A stretch of DNA of 64,000 bases. It comes from Sophora flavescens. Lineage: Eukaryota > Streptophyta > Magnoliopsida > Fabales > Fabaceae. The DNA lies in the NCBI GenBank assembly GCA_030762895.1, contig CM061064.1, positions 241,271,086 to 241,335,085 on the forward strand, in the 5' to 3' direction. The position numbers were made by a program, and so were the translations under genes. Shown piece after piece: positions 10,070 through 20,592 of the stretch; position 1 is the first letter of the stretch; every line of letters begins with the position of its first letter. The notes under the pieces were generated by a model that worked only from the letters and a program-made list of their open reading frames with translations, made no database searches and was not told the origin of the DNA.

Positions 10070-11704
10070 GTGTTCGACCTCGGTAATTACTTGCCTTGTT
10101 TTTGTATGCGAGGTACCCTCTCACAAGAGGACTTGCTATTTGATTTAGAGATCACCAAGACCGAGAAGCGATTAAGGGAAGAAGCCAGAGAACGAAAGAG
10201 GCTTGAAGCAATTAATTTTGAGGGGATGACCGAAGAAAACCCTCCTCCTCCTCCTCCTCCTCGTTACAAGTCTCTCTTCGAGTACGATCTACCCAACCTG
10301 GATGATTGTGCTTCTTCTAACGTGAGGGGCAACCTGAATACTGATTCCTTCAGAGTGGAAGGATGTGTCACAGCCCAGATCCGTGAGAATCAGTTTGATG
10401 GGAGTGGCAAGCAAGACCCTCATAGACACATCACTCGTTTCCTTGAAGCTTGTGACATGCAGAAGACAAGAGGAGTTACTCAAGATGAGTTTCGCTTGCG
10501 GCTATTCCCTCTCTCTCTTAGGGATGTCGCTCGCGATTGGTTTGACATCCTGGATCGGAACAGTATCAGAACTTGGGAGCAAATGGCACAAGCAAGAGTA
10601 GCCGTTACATCTTTCAGGCAGACAGAGGATGAAACTTATAATGAATCTTGGGAGAGGTATAACGTGCTCTTGAGAAGATGTCCCTCGGCTTTCTTTGACC
10701 CGGTCTCCAAAGTTCAACATTTCTTTAACGGGTTGAGGGGACGATATCAGATGAATTGTGATGCCGCAGCTGGCGGCTCTTTTTCTTATTTACCAGCTGA
10801 GGATGGATGGGCATTATTGGAAAAGATGTCGTACAATGATTACAACCGTGGTAGGGAAACCTCAAGTGGAGTCAGTGCTGCAACAATGGAATCCATTCTA
10901 GAGCAAAATAAACTGTTGAAGATGCAAATTGCGGCCTTGTCTAGGAACAAGAAGGTTAATGTGATACACGAGGGAATGCCTCCAGGTTGTGAAAATTGTA
11001 ATGGAGATCATGACATTCAGAGCTGTCCGTTCAACTTCTCTCGAGAACATGTGGACTCATGCCACAAATTCTATGACAGCATGCCCCAGAACAACTATCA
11101 GAGGAACAGACAGAATGATTACAGTCAGAATCAGAATAGGGGTTATATGAGGAGAGACCATCCAGGTTTCTCTTGGAGTAATGTTAGTGGTGGCCTAGCC
11201 GAGCAACAACAACCGCAACAGAATTGGCAACAACAACCTCAACAGGGTCAGAGGCCAGACTATGGAATCCATCAGCGTAATACTCAGCAGGCATTCCCAG
11301 GGACCAATCAGTTGCAAATAACAGATGGTGGAAGGCAACCTTGGGAGTTGGCTATTAAGAAGATGAGCGCGGCAGTTGAGAAGTTGTCAATCAATACAGG
11401 CACAGTCGTTGACAAGTTGGCAACTCATACAGGGTCGGCAATTCAGAATCTAGAGACGCAGATGGCTCAGCTCGCAAAGCAACTAAATGAGCGTCTCCCA
11501 GACACTTTCCCAGGTGATACCGAGAACAACCCTAAGAACCAATGCAATGCCATAACAACTAGAAGCGGTAGGGTGTTGGGATCTAACGGGGGTGCAACTA
11601 GTTCTCAGGAAGACAAGGACCCGGAACAACCACATGTTGAGGAAGAGCAACCTGATAAAGAGGAGTTGGCAAGTGACAAGGCACCGGAGCAAGGGGGAGG
11701 TTAA
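10070..11704 (+). CDS. gag: Athila-type Gag polyprotein (element A)
   Basis: Structural protein that packages element RNA into virus-like particles in the cytoplasm. About residues 105-215 match the retrotransposon Gag core (ITRFLEACD, LRLFPLSLRDVARDWFD, FFNGL motifs). A zinc-knuckle-like C-x2-C-x3-H-x4-C lies at Cys307-Cys319, followed by a Gln/Asn-rich stretch (about 340-410) and an acidic C-terminus. A Pro run is at about residues 59-65. The frame's first ATG (10070) is in LTR sequence, because a deletion joined the LTR to gag; a more natural start is the MRGTLSQEDLL methionine at about 10107. The frame ends just before the protease region. Element B carries a shorter relative (20593-21436). 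Confidence 0.88.
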   Translation: MFDLGNYLPCFCMRGTLSQEDLLFDLEITKTEKRLREEARERKRLEAINFEGMTEENPPPPPPPRYKSLFEYDLPNLDDCASSNVRGNLNTDSFRVEGCVTAQIRENQFDGSGKQDPHRHITRFLEACDMQKTRGVTQDEFRLRLFPLSLRDVARDWFDILDRNSIRTWEQMAQARVAVTSFRQTEDETYNESWERYNVLLRRCPSAFFDPVSKVQHFFNGLRGRYQMNCDAAAGGSFSYLPAEDGWALLEKMSYNDYNRGRETSSGVSAATMESILEQNKLLKMQIAALSRNKKVNVIHEGMPPGCENCNGDHDIQSCPFNFSREHVDSCHKFYDSMPQNNYQRNRQNDYSQNQNRGYMRRDHPGFSWSNVSGGLAEQQQPQQNWQQQPQQGQRPDYGIHQRNTQQAFPGTNQLQITDGGRQPWELAIKKMSAAVEKLSINTGTVVDKLATHTGSAIQNLETQMAQLAKQLNERLPDTFPGDTENNPKNQCNAITTRSGRVLGSNGGATSSQEDKDPEQPHVEEEQPDKEELASDKAPEQGGG

Positions 11705-12601
11705 AACTTGTAGATGAAAAGTTCCGAAAAAAGAAGTGGGTTGAACCCCAGGACCTCCCGCCCTATATGAAGGTACCGTATCCTGAAAGATTGAAGAAGC
11801 CTCAACAAGATAAACAGTTCAATAAATTCCTTGATGTCTTCCGCAAACTTCAAATTAACATTCCATTTGCGGATGCCTTGGAACAAATGCCATCTTATGC
11901 CCAGTTTATGAAGGAGCTTCTCTCCAAGAAGCGGAGAATAGTGGATGAGGAAACGGTTGCTTTGACTTAGGAGTGTAGTGCCATTCTTCAAAGAAAACTA
12001 CCTCCAAAGTTGAAGGACCCCGATTCTTTTTCTATACCATGCACCATTGGGGGGATGACTCTAGGAAAGGCGTTGTGTGATCTAGGGGCAAGCATCAACT
12101 TGATGCCCCTCTCTATGATGAAGGGGTTGGGGATCAAAGAAGTCAAGGATACACGGATGTCACTTCAACTCGCCGATCGTTCTATAAAATATCTTTATAG
12201 GGTGGTCGAAGATTTGTTAGTGAAGGTGGACAAGTTCATATTTCCGGCGGATTTTGTGGTGCTTGATACGCCGAGATCCCTCTCATATTGGGTAGGCCCT
12301 TATTGGCCACTGGGCGAGCCTTGATAGATGTGCAACAAGGGAAACTCACTCTAAGGGTGCAAGATGATGAGGTAGTCTTCAATGTCTTTGCAGCAATGAA
12401 GCACCCTGCTGAGAGGTCGGATGTGTATCGAGTGGATATGGTGGACTCAATTGTCAAGGCAAAGGCAACTAGAGAAGCCCATGGTTCTTCACTTGCACAA
12501 GTGTTGGTAAAATCCCATGATGATGATAGTGAGGAGAAAGACCCTTTGGGGGATGAGATCTATCGTGAGTGGTTAAAAGACAGGGAAGTCTTACCGAGTC
12601 T
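11705..12601 (+). pseudogene. Retroviral-type aspartic protease region (element A), broken
   Basis: Two frames cover this region: one ends in a stop at about 11968-11970 and reopens at 12010, and a frameshift near 12285-12300 moves the reading to another frame. The protease core is clear: KALCDLGASINLMP with the catalytic Asp codon at 12079-12081, LQLADRS, VDKFIFPADFVVLD, and, after the frameshift, GRPLLATGRALIDV. This enzyme would cut the Gag-Pol polyprotein. Element B inserted at 12602, and the downstream pol part resumes at 23039. The linker normally found between protease and reverse transcriptase is very short, so there is probably a further deletion. Confidence 0.85.
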
Positions 12602-13023
12602 TGTTGAGTCAACGGCAAGTGTACCGGGTCGTCGCAAGTAATAAAATAACACGGTAAGAATTTACCGAGGTCGAACACAAGGATTGGGCTACCAATTCTA
12701 CCAATTCGCGGGAAATTAGATACGTTGGTCAAGTAACAGAAAGTGGTTGAGATTGGAGAGAAAATAGGATCGAAATTCAATTAACAAATCTAATAAAACC
12801 AAGCTATTAAAATATGAAATTAAAATGTCCAAGGTCACAAATCCACCTACCCAATCATGCATACCCAAGTGATGATGATTCTTTCCTAAGTTCAATTACA
12901 ATGTCAACCAGGACCCCCAAATTCTCCTATATCCACTGTAGTGCTCAATAGGACGTATTCGATGATTGGATTAATTACTTACTAGGTCTCATAATCCTAA
13001 TCATCAAACTCTATTAATCACTA

Positions 13024-13362
13024 CAACAGATTAGACTTTAGATAGCGTTTCCGTATGCCTTTTAATAGCGTTTGTAACCGCTATCTATGCTACCGCTATT
13101 AAAACTCGTTAGCAAAGATAGCATTTAGGAAGTGCTATTAATAGGTAACTTTAGATAGCGTTTGTACACGGAAACGCTATCTAAAGTCAGACTTTAGATA
13201 GTGTTTGTACATGGAAACGCTATCTAAAGTCTGACTTTAGATAGCGTTTCCTTGTACAAACGCTATCTAAAGTCTGACTTTAGATAGCGTTTCCGTGTAC
13301 AAACGCTATCTAAAGTCTGAATTTAGATAGCGTTTGTACAAGGAAACGCTATCTAAAGCCCT
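13024..13362. repeat. Left subterminal palindrome array of CACTA
   Basis: About eight copies of the core (G)ATAGCGTTT in alternating orientation. Five of them form tandem imperfect palindromes of about 43 bp: AGATAGCGTTT, a TGTACA-like centre with GGAAACGCTATCTAAAG, separated by GTCTGACTTT. In known CACTA systems such repeats bind the element's DNA-binding protein. Confidence 0.9.
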
Positions 13363-14400
13363 TTTTTTTTAATTTTATTTCTTCACTTTTACATCCATTA
13401 TTCCTGCATATTGAACTACACAAAAAAACCACAATTGTTGCAGTCAACACAATTGTTCAAAATGTGTTCAAAATATAAGTGTTCAAATATAAGTGTTCAG
13501 CACTGCAGTTAAGTGTTCAAATATAACCAGATATAAGTACACCACTCTGTTTCTAAAGTATTCAAATTCACACGAGTAAGACAAAATCAAAGTGCAGCAA
13601 CTATACCAGATCTCAATCCTTAAGAAACCAAAATCAGAAAACCAACATACATATACAATTAATCTACATTTACAGCTTCTGTTTGTTTTTCATGAGACCA
13701 AGACAACACCAAAGTAATGTGTCAAAATGTGATCCAAAGCCTCTGTAGCATACATACTGCATTTCCACCACAAAGACTAACCTGTTACATTGGGATACAG
13801 CAGACTAATTAGGTAAATACTACTGTAGCAAGAAACAGAATTCAAATCAAGCATTAACAAAGTCTAACAAAAATAATAGTAAGAAACAAATCATGTATGT
13901 ATAAATAATTAAATATGATCATACCATCTCAAGAGAATCAGCTCCAAGTAATTCCATGTTGCGGTGGTTGATAATCTGATTATTTTCCAGATTATGTGTT
14001 CAGTAATCTGATACATAGAAGAAAAATGATATTAATGTACCACTTAAATAAAAGATAACTAAATTACTGATACAAAGGAATTCAAATAAACAGATTACGA
14101 AATCAAGCTTAAATTACCAAGTCATGCTTAAATTTCAATAGATCCTAAACATATTAAATAAGAACCTAAACAACACATTTAGTTTGGGAGAGAAAGAGAA
14201 ATCGAAAGCAGCAGAGCACTCACTGGAGAAGAAAATAGTAATCAGTTGAGCGAAATACATAGATGTTGATTGAATTTGTGTGAACCAAAAAGTGCAAGTT
14301 TGAACTTATTTTCTCCTTTCCATGTACATCAACTCGAAGGCATGTACCAATGAAAAACCAATACATAGATAGTTTGAGGTTGATAAATATAAAGCATTAT
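13363..14400. other. CACTA interior, left part, no gene recognised
   Basis: AT-rich, with no coding region I can support. It replaces the rest of the transposase gene that an autonomous element would carry downstream of 14510 on the minus strand. Confidence 0.5.
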
Positions 14401-15456
14401 TCACATACCAATGAGTATTGCCGCAACTACTGTGATCAATTTGACATAATCAAACGAACTTTTCAACAATATAGCGACACCACTCTTCCATGTACTGTGA
14501 GAGCTACTTTGAACACCATGCGGGTTAAATCCGTCAGTAGCCAATGCAAGTCGTAGGTTTCTTGAATCTTGCCCAAAATCAGGATAATCATGATCAAATT
14601 TCTTCCATTGTGGAGAATCTGCCGGGTGCCGCAGCTTGCCATCTTTGATCCTTTCATCCTCATGCCATGTCAATTGCTTTGAATCTTCAGAACTACGGTA
14701 CATGCGCCTAAATCTGGGTATTATGGGAAAATACCACACAACCTTCTCTGGATCTGATTCTTTCTTCTTATATCGTGAGGCATTACATTTAGGACACATC
14801 TGTAACGATGCATATTCATTCCGAAATAAAATGCAATCGTTAGGACAAGCATGTATCCTCTCGTAGCTCATGCCAATAGAGCGTAACATTTGTTTAGCCT
14901 CGTATGTCCGACTAGGAAGCACATTATCATCTGGCAACATGTCTTTCAATAGTGTGAGTAAGTCCGTAAAGCTCTTATCAGTCCATCCGTTGCCCGATTT
15001 CAAGTTATACAACTTTAACATCGCCGACAATCTTGTGAATTTAGTACATCCATCATACAATGGTTGCTCTGCATCACTTACCAACCTCCCAAACATTTGA
15101 GGACAATCCCGAAGATCCTCTTCAACAGCATTTGCAATGTCTTCAAAACGATCGCCCTCATAAGTATTTGTGTTGGAATCGTATGATGAATATCTCACAC
15201 GATTCCTCATTTCACTAGACTCAGCTCTTGTCTCACCATGTTTTGTCCAACATGTATAACTTTGATCGATTCCGTTACACACTAAATGTTCTTCCAAATC
15301 GGCTGCACTAACTCGCCTTGCATAACAACAATCTAAACAAGGACATATGATTGTATTAGGGTTTTCCGCATGCCGAACTGCAAAACTAATGAACTCTTTC
15401 ACCCCATCCTCATACTCCTTCGTTAAACGATTGGCAGACTTCCATTTCCGATCCAT
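14401..15456 (-). pseudogene. TNP2-like CACTA transposase, N-terminal part
   Basis: A 351-codon frame begins MDRKWKSANRLTKEYEDG, the start of the transposase-associated domain with its cysteines (CPCLDCC, about residues 39-45). It continues into the transposase family 21 region: LPSRTYEAKQMLRSIGMSYE, then the zinc-binding-like CPNDCILFR..CPKC pattern (about residues 207-228), and RRMYRSSEDSKQLTWHEDER. It reaches LATDGFNPHG (about residues 309-318), a strongly conserved motif with a proposed catalytic Asp, and then loses similarity. The remaining 30 or so residues are unrelated. Full TNP2 proteins are two to three times longer, so this cannot be active. It starts in the direction of the right terminus, as expected. 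Confidence 0.88.
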
Positions 15457-15786
15457 GCTTTTCCGATCTACAAAAATATTTATTAAACATATTTACTTTG
15501 AGTTTAGAGTTGTTGAGGTCTACATGCAAAGTATACAGATTAAAGGAATGAAAGGCTGCAAACAAAACACATTGTCGCTGACTTAGTTTCTTTCCCTTTT
15601 AATGGGGCACATAATCTTGAGAGAGAATCCGATGATTAAATTCCTTCCTATCAGGATACTAGAGCAATAATAGTAATGACAAGAGCATCATGATTCAAGG
15701 AGGACAAACCAAAATTAAACTCCAATACTAGGTTAAGTTTCCACGTTCATTATTAACCTGAGTTTGCTAAAGGAACCAACAGGTGC

Positions 15787-15867
15787 TTATAGTGCAGCTA
15801 TGCACTCGATTTCAATCTTGGCATCCAATGGCAAGGCAGCTACTAGATAGGTTGAACGAGCTGGGGC
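15787..15867 (-). pseudogene. Captured last exon of a RidA (YjgF/UK114) gene
   Basis: On the minus strand, 26 codons plus stop read APARSTYLVAALPLDAKIEI and then ECIAAL, followed by TAA at 15787-15789. This is the conserved C-terminus of plant RidA, the enamine/imine deaminase of plastids and mitochondria that clears 2-aminoacrylate; the Arg and Glu of this segment belong to its active site. No stop or frameshift interrupts it. Upstream in this frame a stop appears after one codon, and no other RidA exon was found, so only the last exon is present. The sequence toward 15600 may be its 3' untranslated region. It is host-gene DNA acquired by the transposon. Confidence 0.85.
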
Positions 15868-17140
15868 ATATCAAACTGACATATCAAAACATCCCAAAAT
15901 GGTTATTTACCATGTTTAGATTTTTCTCCCCAATGTTCTCACTAAATAACAGTGATAAAAACTTCTCAGCTCCAAGTTAATCACTACTGCTCACATGTCT
16001 AACAAAAAGTGTGGCACAAGTATAAAATGAAACCCAGAAACCCTTAAGTTTCTATAACTAAGCAATTAACATAATTAAGACTCTTATCAGCTATTCATAT
16101 ACTGTCACTGTGTAACTAATTCGATGCACTCATGCAGACAAACTACATAGATCTCATAACAATATTACTACTTATCTACATCTACAATCATGTTTTACTA
16201 CCAACCATAATACTATGAATTAATAAGGCTAAAGCATAAATTCCCAAAAGGATGGATCGCAGAACCCCTATCACATCCTAACTCCAAAAACAAATCTTAA
16301 AAATAGCCAGGAATAACCACTCCTTTACCTTCAACACCTTTGTAATTTGTATGCAACCAGTAAACTACTCTAACAAAAGCTAAAAGATCTGAATAAATTA
16401 TGAACACACAAGAGGATAGCAAAAATACAATGTCATGACATAAATATATCAGGTACCCCATCTTCATTGGAAAATCATAGCTATATCAAGTTCCAATAGA
16501 AGTTGTAAAAAGAACACATTACAGCATCACTAGGTAATCTAATTTCATCCATTTAGCAAATAACTTTACAAGTAAGATATTTAAAATTGAGACCATTATA
16601 ATTCACAGCCCTACAATGTGTTTGGACATCCCAAAGTGTCGACTTGTCCCCAAAATACCATGACAATATAAAGCAAAAAGAACTCTCAAAATAAGAAGTC
16701 AATGCCATAGAAACAAAACAACACACTGGAATGCTTGCACAAATAGCTTAATTCCACCAGTTTTTAAATCTCAATTGCATATAAACATGAGATTAACAAA
16801 CGAACCCAGTTGTGGATTCCACTATCCAAATGTAGTGTTTGGTACCAGCAAGTCTGAATATTCCCGGAAAAATGAGGTGGGAATAAATATTTTTCACGTT
16901 TAGTACAAGGGATAAAAACACACTCCCACAAATATTAAGAATGTCCGGAAATAAAATTTGTAAATGATAGAAAATCACCTGAACACAGACTGTGAACTTG
17001 GAAGTGGGTTCCAATAAAGCTGCAAACTTGGAACTGGGTTCAACCGGGAATGCGCCCCTGTGACTGTGTCACAGACCCTGAGCCAGAGTGTGAAGCTCTT
17101 AGTATGAGACTCGTGTAAAATAGAGGTTGATGTTGATGGC
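15868..17140. other. CACTA interior, right part
   Basis: AT-rich sequence without a gene I can name. It may include introns or flanks of the captured RidA gene and the 5' untranslated region and introns of the transposase. Confidence 0.4.
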
Positions 17141-17156
17141 TCTTCTATAACCGATG

Positions 17157-17238
17157 GGGGTATGGAGAGAACTCACGGTGGCAGTAGGAGCAGCGGCGGG
17201 TATGGAGAGAACTCGCGGTGGCAGTAGGAGCAGTGGCA
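17157..17238 (+). repeat. 40-bp tandem duplication in CACTA
   Basis: The block 'gggtatggagagaactc' plus 'cggtggcagtaggagcag' occurs twice in a row with two base differences. It lies in a GC-richer segment, probably the 5' end of the transposase transcript or of another captured fragment. Confidence 0.7.
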
Positions 17239-17414
17239 CAGGGGTTTGGGTTCGAGTGGGTTCTTTCTCTTTCGGAGTAGCAGCGGCGGCGAGCAATGGC
17301 GAAGGTGAGGGAAGAAAAAAGAGATGGCATGCAACAGAGGGAAGGAAACAGTAGAATGAAAATGAGGAAGAAACAGAGGGAAGGCCGAGCGCGCGTTTAA
17401 TTTTGCTCCGAAGA

Positions 17415-17612
17415 CCTAAGATAGCGTTTCCGTGTGGAACCGCTATCTTTTCCTAAGTGGCACTTTTAATAGCGGTTCCACACGGAAACGCTATCTTAGG
17501 TGATACCTAAGATAGCGTTTCCTTAGGGAAACGCTATTAAAAGTCCCCCAACACTTTTAATAGCATTTCCACACGGAAATTCTATTAAAGGTGCGTTATT
17601 AAAAGTCTATTA
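17415..17612. repeat. Right subterminal palindrome array of CACTA
   Basis: Four imperfect palindromes built from AAGATAGCGTTTCC and ..GGAAACGCTATTAAAAG, with the same core as the left array. The outermost copy is more decayed (GCATTTCC, GAAATTCTATT). Confidence 0.88.
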
Positions 17613-18581
17613 TGTTGTAGTGAATTCTTGTTCCCTATAAGGTTGCACCGATCTCCTACTCACTCTCGTGCAATAGTCGATCGATGATCCCAATTCAAGT
17701 TCTAAAACGCAAATTGCCTCCTAAGCCTCATCACGTTTAACTAGTCAATCACGCATGCATATGATCAACACAATCAAATCAGAATTGGAAAACATTAATT
17801 GAAAGAAGGGAGAAAGACATACATCACATCGAATCTACACCGCCATGGGTGGCTTCATTGTTCCCTCAGACGAGGGGATTAGTTCCTCATGCTCATAGAC
17901 AAACAATCGGACATAACCACCATAGTAAAATAAGAAAAAGAAAATAGGAGACGCAACTCCAAAGAGACAAGAAATCGTCCTAAACGCTACTCTAAACAAG
18001 TGGAAAAACTAGGATTCGGATTTCCCCTTTCTGATCTGAAACAGCAATATATAGAGTTCTGATTCTGCGCTCGCTCGCGAGGCGAACATTAAAAATGACG
18101 CGCTTTCAAATTGGACTCTCGCGAGGCGAGAGTATGTTCGCGAGGCGAGTCTTCAAACTTTAATCTGTCACAACTGTGACCTTCATCACGGCTCGACCGT
18201 GATGGTCTCTGTCTTCCAGGGTCTTCAGGATCTCGCGAGGCGAGCAGCCTCTCGCGCGGCGAGACAGAATTGATGACTGTTGCTGCTTTGCTAATCTTCA
18301 GACTCGCGGGGCGAGTATCTCCAGAATGGCAATTTCCACTGTTTCTTGGCTTTCTTTGACTCTCGGAGCCTCACTTCTAACCTGAAATAATAAAAAGAAA
18401 CAAAAAGCGTAATTCTATTCAAAATAGACTAAAAACTACGAAAATTTCCTAGAACGAGTCAAAGTCTAACTTAGGAACAAAACAAGGCCAAATTTGGGCG
18501 AAAATGAGATTGAACTCGAATAATTAGCACAGAAACCGTAGTCCATCTAGTTATAAAAATACATAAGCCAGAGGCTTATCA

Positions 18582-18603
18582 AAACACCCCAAACTTAAAC
18601 CTT
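18582..18603 (-). other. Polypurine tract of element B
   Basis: On the minus strand, GGTTTAAGTTTGGGGTGTTT directly precedes the 3' LTR start TGATAAGCC. The same sequence precedes the 3' LTR of element A. Confidence 0.75.
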
Positions 18604-20350
18604 GCTTGTCCCCAAGCAAGCTAAAACTCAAAAAGGACTCAAGACTTGGCAAGCCTAAAGGAATCAATCAATCTTCGTACAAATTTCATGAAATTTTTAA
18701 CAAAACAGTTTTTCTTCAATGATTTCCCTCCTTGCATCAATGTAATCCCCACATTCATTTACTTTAAACAATTGAGAACTTCATCATTCACGCAATCATT
18801 AATCTAAGTTGAGGATCAGAGTCACACACAAAAGGAAGATCACCAATTTCAAACAATTGCCTCCCTCACAAGGGTATGTAAAATTTCACTCATTCGCTCA
18901 AATTCGTCTAGGCTATCAACTTTTCACTCAATTTCACATATCAGATCACTTCCCACGGATTTGATTTTCATCTCAAAAATGGTTCCCATGAAAACATGCA
19001 TGCAACATCAGAAGGTCTTAAAAGGTTGTAATGGGGCCTGGCTGAGGGTAGGATATTCAAGGATACTAGGCTTAAGTCCCTAGGAACTAAGAGAGCATGA
19101 GCATTTGACACACATTCCAATCAAATTCCTTTTTCCATTTTTCTTTTTGCCTCGGGTGACCACAGCCTTTTCCTTGCTAATCTTTTTGTTTTGCCCCTTT
19201 TCTTTTGGCAAATTTTTATTTTTTTTTTGCCTTGGTTTTCAACCTCTATTTTTCTTTTTCTCAACCCAAAATGACATATCACCTTGTAGCCACCCCAAAC
19301 TTAGTTTCTCATAACCCTTCTCTTGCTAAGCTTCCATGCTCTCCTAATCCTAAGATTGGGTTAACATGGTTTTTCAGATTTTTGGCTTGTAATATAGGGT
19401 CATCAAGAAACAATAGGCTAATTAGGCTCAATGTGGCTAACTAGGGAACATGCATTAGGGATGGTTCTTTTTAGGCCAAGTAGCTATTTCAAAGAAAATT
19501 TCCTAAATCATTTGATGCGACACATAAACATACAAACCATGAAGAGATTCAAGCAAATCCGGGAAAGTGCAACTTAAAAGTGATTCACATAATCAAAAAC
19601 AAAGTTGGAGGCTCAAATCCTCACCTGGACATTTTGCAAATTGTTTGACCGAGATACAATTCATAGTGTGTGCACCCCCTCACCCCAAACTTGTCATAAA
19701 TCAAGCAATCACAATAAAGTTTCTCAAAGTTCAATTTTCAATTTCTCACATGGGGATCAACTTTTCTATTTTCAGAACCTAGGGGGAAATCATCAATGGT
19801 CAAAATAATTCATGCAATCAATCTATGCTAAATTTAATTAAAATCCAACAAGCTTGCCGACACAGCATTCATACACAAACTCTTGATCTTCTCAAATTAT
19901 TCAAGAGTGACAAACAAAAACAAAAACAAAAACAAAAACAAAAACAAGAGTGAGGAAAGGAGAGGGTGCTCCCTGATCAAGTTTTGTGGTTGCATCCTCA
20001 TCCAATTGGTCTCACGGGCTCCCTTCTGTTGCACAGCATCCTGGAAGAAGTCCTGCAAATCAAAAACTTAATTGCAGATTCGCGAGGCAAGAGATCACTC
20101 GCGAGGCGAATCTGGAAAAATTGTTTTCACACTTTCCAGAATAGCGAGGCAAGTAGTATCTCGCGAGGCGAATCTGGAATTCCAACAGATGATGATGCCC
20201 AGAATCGCGAGGCGAAAGCAGCCCTCGCGATATGAGACAAAAACGTGAGCAAGCCTCTGAGATTCAGGGCTTCTGTCTCGCGCGGCCACTGTGGATTCGC
20301 GTGGCGAATCAAGGTTTATATATATATATATATATATAAATGAAAATGAC
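18604..20350 (-). other. 3' untranslated region of element B
   Basis: Non-coding sequence, an inverted near copy of 23440-25340 in element A. It includes an A/C-rich simple repeat (AAACAA)n near 19912-19946, a short (TA)n near 20315-20338 and a CG-palindrome array at about 20080-20310. The open frames here are chance. Confidence 0.7.
20080..20310. repeat. CG-palindrome array in 3' region of element B
   Basis: Copies of TTCGCGAGGCAAG, CTCGCGAGGCGAA and ATCGCGAGGCGAA, spaced about 20-40 bp apart. It is the inverted counterpart of 23508-23745 in element A. Confidence 0.75.
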
Positions 20351-20592
20351 AGAAACTAAAAATAAAGGATACCTAGCTTGGGTTGCCTCCCAATAAGCTC
20401 TTCTTTAACGTCACTAGCTTGACTTATTAAGAAGCATCCACCTGGATCCCATAGCCTGTGGCATAAAGGCCAAGAGATGCTCATCATGTGAGATCCTCCA
20501 CCCGGATCCCATGGTTTGTGAAGTGGTAATTGCAGAAGCAATACGACTCTATCCACCATTCCACCTAGCCTGAGTGTGAAAACTCCATTGAC

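Larger units (their letters stand above)
8760..10092 (+). repeat. 5' LTR of element A (3' end deleted)
   Basis: It starts TGATAAGCCTCTGAC and matches the 3' LTR (25360-26696) up to the 'gacctcggtaattactt' block. The final 55-60 bp, present in the 3' LTR, are absent, and the sequence passes directly into gag. The exact breakpoint (about 10092-10100) is blurred by the shared bases TTGCCTTGTTT. Confidence 0.85.
13019..17622 (-). mobile_element. CACTA (En/Spm-type) transposon, non-autonomous
   Basis: A 4604-bp element with terminal CACTACAACA at 13019 and TGTTGTAGTG at 17622, flanked by the 3-bp duplication AAT (13016-13018 and 17623-17625), which is diagnostic for CACTA elements. Both ends carry dense subterminal repeats of the GATAGCGTTTCC type. 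The body holds a truncated TNP2-like transposase, a captured RidA exon and non-coding sequence. It should be mobile only with transposase from elsewhere. It is the youngest event in this nest. Confidence 0.95.
12602..18581 (-). repeat. 3' LTR of element B, split by CACTA transposon
   Basis: The two pieces, 12602-13018 and 17623-18581, together are about 1.37 kb and match the 5' LTR of B (21605-23033) closely. The CG-palindrome array is at about 18070-18320, with a TATA-like box on the minus strand near 18047-18056. Confidence 0.9.

Noticed and set aside
10070..10106. ATG at 10070 as the natural Gag start
   Set aside because: It lies in LTR sequence brought next to gag by a deletion.
10289..10720. 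Minus-strand frames over gag
   Set aside because: Shadows of the well-supported plus-strand Gag frame, with no recognised motifs.
13024..13362. CRISPR-like array
   Set aside because: Units are palindromes in a plant transposon end, with no unique spacers; the terminal repeats and TSD identify CACTA.
17154..17354. Gly/Ala-rich frame near the right end of the CACTA element
   Set aside because: Based on a 40-bp tandem duplication in GC-rich sequence; no motif, and minus-strand frames overlap equally well.
19566..20235. Plus-strand frames in the 3' region of element B
   Set aside because: The region is non-coding in both A and B, and frames are not kept between the two copies.
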